Of a DNA stretch of 25,054 bases, positions 1 through 7,000 are shown piece after piece. Origin of the DNA: a virus. The stretch's first letter is position 1. Each line of letters begins with the position of its first letter. A program made the position numbers and the translations under genes. The notes below the pieces were generated by a model. The model was not told where the DNA came from and did not search any database. It saw only the letters and a program-made list of their open reading frames with translations. The stretch lies in IMG/VR virus record IMGVR_UViG_3300046804_002546, positions 1-25,054 of that record. One strand, 5' to 3'.

Positions 1-189
1 GAGGTAAGAACCTTTGATGTCGCACGTCCAGCAATGCCACTGTCCCGTTTCAAGGTTGACTTCAAGTTTCCGCTTGTAGTGATGACAGCAGGGGCAAAAA
101 TAAACAGCCTGAGCACCGTTTTTACGGAGTCGTGCTGTTTGGTTCAATATCTCATTGAGCAGAGATACAATTTGCGACTGTACGAGCAT
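1..189 (-). CDS. DNA primase, N-terminal zinc-binding part (partial, runs off left edge)
   Basis: This is the first 63 codons of a gene that continues past the left edge. The translation has a CHC2-type zinc-binding motif as in DnaG primases: CPCCHHYKRK followed by N, then WHCWTCDIKG, giving a C-x2-C-x2-H ... C-x2-C pattern at about residues 37-59. In DnaG-like and T7/T4-type primases this domain reads template DNA and the catalytic TOPRIM domain follows it. The ATG at 189 is the only start codon between the preceding in-frame stop (TGA at 223-225) and the zinc motif. The gene follows the GIY-YIG gene by 33 bases and probably shares its transcript. Lying just downstream of a resolvase gene fits a replication/recombination cluster. 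It could be a primase-helicase fusion, because the catalytic part is not visible. Confidence 0.8.
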   Translation of the reverse strand, partial: MLVQSQIVSLLNEILNQTARLRKNGAQAVYFCPCCHHYKRKLEVNLETGQWHCWTCDIKGSYL

Positions 190-222
190 TTGCCAGAAGA
201 CTACCCGAAAACGAGCGGAAAC

Positions 223-582
223 TCAACTTATTTTAATCTCGGCGTGGAGACCGTTGTATTCGTCAAGTTGTTCCTCCAAACGACTCTTGGCAATGCCAAG
301 GTCAACTTCATACCATTCACCTTTGATGCTCAAGGCGAAATGTTTCATGGTCTCCTTGATTTTCTTTTCAGCTTGGCGAAACTCGGGGTGTTGGAGTGAG
401 AAGACAATTTTGTATCGGCGGTGTGGGTCGCCCGTCTGATACGTGTGCAGTCGAGAAGTCAAATCCATCGTTGTTCCCACCTTGACCCAATTGGGGAATG
501 TTTCATTGATGATGATGTAAAGATAACCAGACTTCACGACGGAGAGTATATCGCTTTGTATTTTGGGCAGGCGTGCATACAT
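223..582 (-). CDS. GIY-YIG superfamily protein, T5orf172-like domain
   Basis: A 119-residue protein. GYLYIIIN (about residues 19-26) followed by WVKVGTTMDLTSRLHTYQTG is the usual layout of the T5orf172/MUG113 branch of GIY-YIG domains: a Y-x-I strand, a K-V-G strand, then R-L in the first helix. A later E-W-Y-E-V segment fits the end of the same fold. These proteins are small phage-borne predicted endonucleases, but the role in the phage cycle is unknown. The ATG at 582 overlaps the upstream zinc-finger gene by 49 bases. A GTG at 537 would instead give a 4-base GTGA overlap with that gene's stop and would start three residues before the GYLYI strand. Both starts are possible, and neither has a strong ribosome-binding site. 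Confidence 0.75.
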   Translation of the reverse strand: MYARLPKIQSDILSVVKSGYLYIIINETFPNWVKVGTTMDLTSRLHTYQTGDPHRRYKIVFSLQHPEFRQAEKKIKETMKHFALSIKGEWYEVDLGIAKSRLEEQLDEYNGLHAEIKIS

Positions 583-743
583 TCATCACAGACCAGTTCT
601 TCTTCCCAGCGTTTGAAATGACTCCAAAATCCGTCGGACACGTCATAGAATCCTGCGGTGATTTTTCCAAACTCTTTGTCTTCGTGAAACAAGCCACGGA
701 CGACTTTTCCACAACGGTCACAGGTAATAGTTACTTCCTTCAT
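534..743 (-). CDS. small zinc-finger (zinc-ribbon-like) protein
   Basis: A 69-residue protein with two cysteine pairs, CDRC at residues 8-11 and CDEC at about 52-55, with a further Cys a few residues later (HACP). The spacing of about 40 residues suggests one zinc site of the ribbon or knuckle type. I do not recognise a family beyond that. The ATG at 743 lies 6 bases after the stop of the RuvC-like gene, which suggests co-transcription. Its 3' end overlaps the GIY-YIG gene if that gene starts at its ATG. Small zinc proteins of this sort are common among phage DNA-metabolism genes and may bind nucleic acid or a protein partner. No function should be assigned. Confidence 0.65.
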   Translation of the reverse strand: MKEVTITCDRCGKVVRGLFHEDKEFGKITAGFYDVSDGFWSHFKRWEEELVCDECMHACPKYKAIYSPS

Positions 744-749
744 AAAATA

Positions 750-1253
750 TCACGCCATTGCCATCACCATCGCATCATACATGTCTGCATTGCTCTGGTG
801 CCAATTGCCAATCTTATTGATTTTGTCGAACTTAGTCAAGTTTATTTTACTTGATAGTTGTTCTTTTACATAGACCTTTGGTTCAACGCCCTTGACCCGA
901 GCCTTTCCAAAGACTTTTTTTCGGGCCGTGGTCGCTCCAATCAGGTTTACGGGCTTTTTCCATGCCTCTCCGATGATATACTCGAAAACGGCGTTAAAAC
1001 GAGCCAGCTTGATGATGACCTGTTGTGAGGTTCTCCCGCCCATAAAACCGCTCAGGGCGGCTTCTAGGTTGATTTGCGAGGTATTTGGGAGAAGGGGGTG
1101 AGTCGAGAGGACGGAAATGACAAGATTGGCCTTTTCTTTGTTGGTTTCCAGCTTGGAAATGTCAATGAACCCAGCATCTTCAATGGTCTCGCCATTAAAA
1201 AAAGCCCAGCCCACACACGTAGTTGATGCATCAAAGCCTAAAGTCATAGGCAT
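750..1253 (-). CDS. RuvC-like Holliday junction resolvase (RNase H fold)
   Basis: About 167 residues. The three acidic motifs of RuvC-type resolvases appear in order: FDASTTCVGWAFF at the N-terminus (first catalytic Asp), INLEAALSGF in the middle (catalytic Glu), and ADMYDAMVMAMA at the C-terminus (last catalytic Asp). The basic stretch TTARKKVFGKARVKG fits DNA binding. Such enzymes cut four-way or branched DNA, which in phages resolves recombination intermediates before packaging. T4 uses the unrelated endonuclease VII for this job. The reading frame is open to a TTG at 1262, but ATG 1253 or ATG 1247 is the more likely start, the latter giving MTLGFDAS, close to the usual family start. The gene begins just after the terminator at 1261-1289 and has no separate Shine-Dalgarno site. 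Confidence 0.75.
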   Translation of the reverse strand: MPMTLGFDASTTCVGWAFFNGETIEDAGFIDISKLETNKEKANLVISVLSTHPLLPNTSQINLEAALSGFMGGRTSQQVIIKLARFNAVFEYIIGEAWKKPVNLIGATTARKKVFGKARVKGVEPKVYVKEQLSSKINLTKFDKINKIGNWHQSNADMYDAMVMAMA

Positions 1254-1260
1254 ACATAGC

Positions 1261-1289
1261 AAAAAACCCCGCCAATTGGCGGGGTTTTT
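1261..1289 (-). terminator. intrinsic terminator ending the structural gene block
   Basis: A perfect inverted repeat, CCCCGCC AATT GGCGGGG (1267-1284), has a 7-bp all-GC stem and a 4-base loop. Read on the minus strand it is preceded by five A and followed by six T. This is a textbook rho-independent terminator 15 bases past the stop of the 102-residue gene. Because of the A tract it should also work on the plus strand. It separates the structural genes from the resolvase/primase genes. Confidence 0.93.
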
Positions 1290-1304
1290 GTTAAAATAAG
1301 TCGG

Positions 1305-1613
1305 TTATGGCTTATACTTCCGGTTGTTGAATCCACGGATGTAGAGCGAGATTTCCTTGGATTTTGGAGAAGAAGTCGAGTTGGCTTCTTGAGCATCCAA
1401 AAGTTCCGTCACACCAATAGCTTGCTTCACAGCAAAGTCATCGGCAGAATACAGACGTTCGTTACCGTCAATTGGCATACGCTCTCCTGCTTGTGGCGAA
1501 GAACCGGGAGCCTTCAAACGTTGTTTGACTTCAAATGCACCGCCTGCGTGCTGAGACGCATAACGGGATGCGAGGTCTTTTGTCAATGATGGTCTATCTG
1601 CTGGATTTGGCAT
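1305..1613 (-). CDS. hypothetical protein, 102 residues
   Basis: I do not recognise this protein. It is polar, starts MPNPADRPSLTKDLASRYAS and ends with a basic stretch (LYIRGFNNRKYKP). It has no visible membrane segment, signal peptide or cysteines. It looks largely extended, with Pro, Ser and Gly in the middle. The ATG at 1613 has a good Shine-Dalgarno sequence, AAAGGA, at 1619-1624 with a 5-base spacer. It is the last gene before the terminator, so it is the distal gene of the structural transcript. A small structural, assembly or regulatory protein is possible, but nothing in the sequence decides between these. Confidence 0.7.
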   Translation of the reverse strand: MPNPADRPSLTKDLASRYASQHAGGAFEVKQRLKAPGSSPQAGERMPIDGNERLYSADDFAVKQAIGVTELLDAQEANSTSSPKSKEISLYIRGFNNRKYKP

Positions 1614-1626
1614 AAGTGTCCTTTGT

Positions 1627-1648
1627 TATAAATATCATCAGAAGTCCA
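1627..1648 (-). repeat. junction motif copy 1 (TGGACTTC + ATATTTATA)
   Basis: On the minus strand TGGACTTC, five bases, then ATATTTATA spans the stop of the 804-residue gene and the leader of the 102-residue gene. A near copy lies at 23203-23225, also just before a gene with a good Shine-Dalgarno site. Function is unknown, and chance or amino-acid coding constraint is possible because GACTTC is coding here (Asp-Phe). Confidence 0.35.
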
Positions 1649-4052
1649 TTTTCACAACAAAATTTATAGGAAGTTCGGGTGTGATTTTGATTGGGCTTCC
1701 CAATTTTGCAACTGCAATCAAGTCGAGACCGTCATAGAGACCAATGGCAGTCGCCATTGGTGCCGCATAAGAACCTGTCTTGTCATTGCTTGACAACCGT
1801 TCATAATCCAAGAACTGACTCTTGATTTGAGGAACGGCGTGCTTTTGGCTCAGATAGTTCAAATGGTCAATGATGTCACTGAACAACTTTCGAGTGCAAG
1901 ATGGAGTAATGAATTGAGCGTAGTTCTCTTGAGTCAGGCGGTTGGCGAAATACTTCCACAGAATGCTCAAATCACGCTCATCAATCTTATTGTCTTGGTT
2001 GAAATCCAAAACATCCTGAACCCACATATCAGTCGTTTCCCAACGAACAATGCTTTCACTCGTCACGATTGACGTGTGTTCTACATCATAATTGGTATCT
2101 GTCTGATACCAGTTCAACAGGTTGATTTCATCATCGGCGGTGACAATTGACGAACTCCAATCAGTTGAAACCGTAAGACCCTGTTGAGTAGTGTTCTTGT
2201 ATTGCATGTAACGCAACAGGATGTCAACATCTTGGAAATCAAACCGACCGTTTTGATTGACATCCAACGAAGACGTGTTACGAGTTGTGGCCGATGGATT
2301 CGTGCTGACATTGAATTCGCCGGGAGAAACTGAACACACTACTTGCTTTTCAAAGATGGTATGTTGTCCTTTGAAATTGATGTCATACTCGTAAGTCGTG
2401 GAACTGAACGGGTTGTAGAACAACTGGTCAAATACCGAGCCAGAAGTCATCAAGATAATCTTTCCGTTTCGATAGAAAACGTTTCCAACGTGGAACTCAT
2501 TACGAAGATTTGCCAGATTGTAGATGTATGCTTTACCAGATACATCGGCGATTTCAACCCCGTTTGAGGCGGTCAGATCCAAATTGATTTCACGGTTGGA
2601 ATCACTCAAAGACATTGGTGCTCCCACCACAAACGACCGAACACCCGCACCGACACTGCTGCCGAAATGACGGTATGGGGTCAAGAACCGCTTCTTACGC
2701 TGATAGATGTTGGTGATGTCCCATTCTCCTGAAGAAGTATTCTTCTGCAAGAGCATAGCCTGACCGTTCAAGGAAATTTCCAAATCATCCTCACATTGAT
2801 GAAGTTGTTGCAATGTTCCACCAATGAAACAAGATGTCGTGCTACTGCGGTTGATTTTTGGAATTCCTGCAATAGCGTTGTTTGCAAACACATCAACCGA
2901 ATAACCAAGCTGGTTGTTCTTCATGATTGATGATGTGCCATATGTCTTCAATACGAGGTCGAATCGAGTGTTATCGTTCGGGCAACGTTCGTAAATTGAA
3001 ACGGACCCTTGTTGGTATCCAGACGAACCACTGTATTCATATACGGTTCTGTCCAAGTATTCGCCGATGATAACCGTGTCTTGGAACGTGGAAACAGAAT
3101 AACCATAGCCATTGGTCGTATTCAGGTTGACCGTATATGGGTCAAAGTTTCCGAAAGTCAAGGGGTATTCGGTTTCGGTATCAGGAGTGAAAACAAACGT
3201 CTGACGCCAACTACCACTGATGAACTGGAAGTAAAATGCTTTATTGGCTAAAAGGTTTCCACAACCAACAATCAAGCTACCGCTGAACGACCCACTTTGT
3301 TTGTTCAGCTTCAAACTGTGACCAAACTGAGAACCTGATATGACATTGGTTGCTTCGAGTTTTTGAAACAAATCCCAACTGTAATTGCTACCAGTTGAAG
3401 TGTTTCGGTAGAGGTAAACCATACCATTTGAACTACTAACATACGGCGAACCTACTGCAAGCCAGTTGGCATTGATTGATACTGAACGACCGAAAGATTC
3501 GCTCACATTGGAATCTGGATTTTCAATTCCATATGCAAACAAGCTTGAAGTTGGGGAGAGGGTAAACTCGCTTAAGCTCAAATCAAACACGTTGACAATT
3601 GAACCAGACGTATTAAATGCACTTGCTGATGTGTGAACACTTTGAATGTAGTATGGAGACCCTGCTACCAACAATTTGTTGTAAATGTCCACTGAAAGCC
3701 CTACGCCATCTTCCAAAGATGCAGTATAGAAGTTTTTGTCAATCTCGATGTCTTTGTTAAAAGAGCTTCCCGTGTTGTTGCTTTCAGTATGAAGTGGACT
3801 CTTCTGTGATGGAACAGACCCCGTTTGTCCCGCCAAAAGGATGTTCATTTCCACACCTGACAAATACAGAGTTCCAATCAAATCGTGTTGGTCAGAAGTT
3901 TTATTATAGCGGTAGTAATCCAACGAACCTGTGTAATGAAGGCTAGACGTGAGTGCATCGTAACGCACCAAGGCAGGATTGCCAACGACAACGTAATCAC
4001 CATAGGTGGCAACTGCATAACCGTTATTCTCATTTTTTATCGTCAGATACAT
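1638..4052 (-). CDS. large tail/baseplate-associated protein: FG-GAP-like propeller, dockerin-like pair, conserved C-terminal module
   Basis: 804 residues in three parts. Residues about 1-515 carry seven FG-GAP/integrin-type repeats, each with a G-x-S-V strand and then a V-G/A-G-x-P strand (FGRSVSINANWLAVGSPY, LGYSVDVFANNAIAGIPK, FGSSVGAGVRSFVVGAPM); seven fits a seven-bladed propeller. Residues about 595-715 hold two dockerin-like calcium loops, DVNQNGRFDFQD (597-608) and DFNQDNKIDERD (683-694), each followed by L-x-x-Y/L-x-K-Y helix residues. A module beginning VFYRNGKIIL and EFNVSTNPS and ending AIGLYDGLDLIAVAKL...KMDF surrounds the calcium pair and matches the end of the 375-residue protein at 10112-11239. 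There is no signal peptide. The start at 4052 has no Shine-Dalgarno site. Probably a virion surface protein that binds a host or glycan partner. Confidence 0.8.
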   Translation of the reverse strand: MYLTIKNENNGYAVATYGDYVVVGNPALVRYDALTSSLHYTGSLDYYRYNKTSDQHDLIGTLYLSGVEMNILLAGQTGSVPSQKSPLHTESNNTGSSFNKDIEIDKNFYTASLEDGVGLSVDIYNKLLVAGSPYYIQSVHTSASAFNTSGSIVNVFDLSLSEFTLSPTSSLFAYGIENPDSNVSESFGRSVSINANWLAVGSPYVSSSNGMVYLYRNTSTGSNYSWDLFQKLEATNVISGSQFGHSLKLNKQSGSFSGSLIVGCGNLLANKAFYFQFISGSWRQTFVFTPDTETEYPLTFGNFDPYTVNLNTTNGYGYSVSTFQDTVIIGEYLDRTVYEYSGSSGYQQGSVSIYERCPNDNTRFDLVLKTYGTSSIMKNNQLGYSVDVFANNAIAGIPKINRSSTTSCFIGGTLQQLHQCEDDLEISLNGQAMLLQKNTSSGEWDITNIYQRKKRFLTPYRHFGSSVGAGVRSFVVGAPMSLSDSNREINLDLTASNGVEIADVSGKAYIYNLANLRNEFHVGNVFYRNGKIILMTSGSVFDQLFYNPFSSTTYEYDINFKGQHTIFEKQVVCSVSPGEFNVSTNPSATTRNTSSLDVNQNGRFDFQDVDILLRYMQYKNTTQQGLTVSTDWSSSIVTADDEINLLNWYQTDTNYDVEHTSIVTSESIVRWETTDMWVQDVLDFNQDNKIDERDLSILWKYFANRLTQENYAQFITPSCTRKLFSDIIDHLNYLSQKHAVPQIKSQFLDYERLSSNDKTGSYAAPMATAIGLYDGLDLIAVAKLGSPIKITPELPINFVVKMDF
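1992..2264 (-). other. dockerin-like duplicated calcium-binding loops within the 804-residue protein
   Basis: Two copies of the dockerin type I loop pattern D-x-N-x-[DN]-[GN]-x-[FI]-D-x-x-D-[VL] lie at residues 597-608 and 683-694. Both keep Asp or Asn at positions 1, 3, 5, 9 and 12, and both are followed by a helix with L and Y at the usual places. The distance between loops is about 86 residues, longer than in ordinary dockerins, so there is an insertion between them (residues about 618-680). Confidence 0.7.
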
Positions 4053-4082
4053 ACAATCATAAATAGTGGATGGCGTCTATAA

Positions 4083-7000
4083 TTAGTAGTAAACGTTCCA
4101 TCCGTTTCCTTGCAATGTGGCAATATCTGCCAATCCCGCTGGCGATGGCGCAGCGTTGGTGCCACTTCCATAGTTAGAAATATCAATGTAGTTGTCAATG
4201 GTTGGCGTAGCCCCTGCCGCCACAACATCCGCTAACAATTGGTCAACCGCAGCCTGAGTCAAAGCGTTGTTCGAGAAATCAATGATGTCAAGATTTGGGC
4301 ATCCCGAAATATCAACCGTTGTCACCGGATTTCCCCAGCAATACAAAATAGTCAATGTTGAAGATGTTGGCAAAGTCAAGGACGTAATACTCGTGTTGTG
4401 AACCTCTACATATTGCAGCAACGTATTGTTACTCAAATTCAACGAAGTCAAATTGGTGTTTTCTGCTTTGAGATACTTGAGCGCAGTATTGTTCGTCAGA
4501 TTGATTGATGTGACGTGCGTCAATCCGAAGTCAAGATATTCCAGACCGGTATTCGTTGTAACATCCAACGCCGACAAAGTTGGAGTTCCGGTGTAGTTGT
4601 TGTTAAGATTTAGATGAACCAATCCGGTGCTTCCACTTACGTTGATAGATGACAGGACGAAATTGTTTTCCATGTAGATTCCAGTTAAGGCTGGGCAGTT
4701 TATTGCCGAACACGTCATGAAACTTCCAATATACGCCGATGACGAGAAATTACCTGTAGGCGCAGCAATATCCGTATCAAATGGGTATGCAGCGTTTTGG
4801 TCAAAAATCAAATGATTGTTATAAACAATTGGCGCAGAAGCCGTGTATTCAATGCTTGCCGTATTGCTATATGATGAAGCTCCACCCGGACCCGACGCAA
4901 ACAGTCTATACCAATAAGTGTTGCTCTCTGCAACGTTTGTGTCAATGAATGCTGACGCAGTTGCACTGGCAGTATAATACTGTGCATACGTGATACCATC
5001 CAAAGAACGCTCAATTACGTTTGTAGTGTTTATGGCAGAGTTATTTGTCCATTCAAGATGAACTGAACCACTATAAACGATTAAACTGCTGGGAGCACTC
5101 GGAGGACCATAAACGGTCAACAAGGGTGAGAAAACTACACTTGAACTTCCATATGCATTTGCTGCAAAAACCGAATACTGATAGTAAGAGTATCCGTCAA
5201 CACCGGGATATGGGTAAGTAGTATCCGCAAAATTAGTCGAGTTTGCAGAGATTGCAAACCCATCGGAAGAGCCAGTAGTACCGCCTCCCCATTGACGAAC
5301 AATGCTATACGATGTTTCGTTCACTGCATTGTCCGTCCAAGACATGCTTACCGTATTGCTACCTGATTGTGCCACAACAAAATTGCTTGGAGCCGCTGGC
5401 GGAAAGGCCAGAACACTTACGGTTACGCTGGCTGTGTTAGAATAACTAGAAGTTCCAAATTTGTTTCCGGCATAAACACGATACCAATACGAACTTCCGC
5501 TCGTCACATTTGTATCTATTGATTGCGTCGTGTTATGACTTGCAGTATATTGAAGTGAATAATTCACACCGTCAGTTGACCGTTCAATTCCAAACCTACT
5601 TTCGTTAAGACTGTTATCTTGCCATGACAACACGGACGAACTTGCAGAAATTGTCAAGTTGCTTGGTGCTGCTGGCGGAACTCCTGTAGGAGTGTAAATT
5701 GTTGTTCCAGTTGGAACTGTAATAGCAGTTGCCGTCAACAGATTGGTTTCAAAGTCTCCATGTGCTGTATAAACAAGTTTGTCTGTGGTATTGTAGCACA
5801 CGCTATAAATGTATTGTGAACTGCTTGCTGGATGAACTGGTGTGGTTCGAGTTGCAATGAAGTTCGACATTGTAAAGTTGTTGTTTATAACCATCAATCC
5901 AGAACTATCATTTCCAGTGTTAATCGCAGCGATAATAGTGTTGTTACAGTCGCAATACGTAGCATCTTCCAAAATAAAGTTTGTGTTTTGGACAGGAATT
6001 GAATAATCAACTACGTCCGTTACAGGGTTATAAAACTCCAAAGTTGAACTGCTTGGACCCGTGCAAACAATCCGTTGAATTTGTGGAATATACTTGATTA
6101 CAGCATCAGCTACGACGGTCGTATTGCTTGCCGCATAAGTGTTTGCATCCACCACAATCATTGTGAAAGTATAAGGGTTGAAATTTTGCTGTGAGAAATA
6201 GTATTTCTGGTTAACAGATGAATACGTTCCCCAAAACATGTTCGAGCCTGATAAATTAGCAGTGACATCAACAACTTGAATTTCAGTCATCGTGGCAATA
6301 TCGAAAACAACCACTTTCTTAGGAGCAGCATTTCCTGTGTAAAACACGATGCGGTCTTTGTCGGAATCGTAGAACATTCGACCATTCCAGCTTACATTTG
6401 TCAACGATAGACGACTGATGAAACTACCAGTATTGTCATATGTGTCTAAGAAATTTCCATCAATAAAGTTTGCACCCCACACATATGCCTTATCTTGGAC
6501 AGGGCTATAAACTACTCCGTAACAGGTATCCAAATTGTAGTTTTGAAGGATTACTTCGTTAGTAGCATCATAGAACATTACATTTGTTCCGTCATCGCCA
6601 CATGCAATTACGTTCGATGATGGAATATGGACCGAATCAACGGGGCTATAGCCTTGCCAGAGTGCTTTTTGTTTTGAACCGGGAGACACATAAACCAAAA
6701 ATTGTCCAAAGTCATTGTAAACCGAAGAAACTTCAACTTGATATGTTCCCGACACTAAGTTTTGAACCCCAATTAGTCCGGTAGTTGATGTATCACCCGT
6801 CAACCTCAATCCATTTCCTGTTTGAGTTTCCATCTGTGTGGACGAAGTGTCCGCCAATGTGACAGACACATCAAAATCCGCCGAGCGTGCCCAAATAGAG
6901 AGTGGTTCTCCCGAAGCAGGGATGTTTATTGGAATCGTAAGACCATACGTGTTCTGATATGTTGCTATGTCATCTATGCTAATGCTTGCGGAATATATGA

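Noticed and set aside
34-399. Plus-strand open frame of 121 codons at the left edge
   Set aside because: It lies opposite the primase zinc domain and GIY-YIG genes, whose translations show recognised motifs, and its own product has none.
503-721. 72-codon minus-strand frame overlapping the zinc-finger gene
   Set aside because: A shadow of the zinc-finger frame, which has paired CxxC motifs and a start that fits the upstream stop.
1627-1635. T4-type late promoter TATAAATA on the plus strand (also at 23203-23211 and 22204-22212)
   Set aside because: It points away from every accepted gene and into antisense, and one copy is within gp25 coding sequence. Kept only as a sequence repeat.
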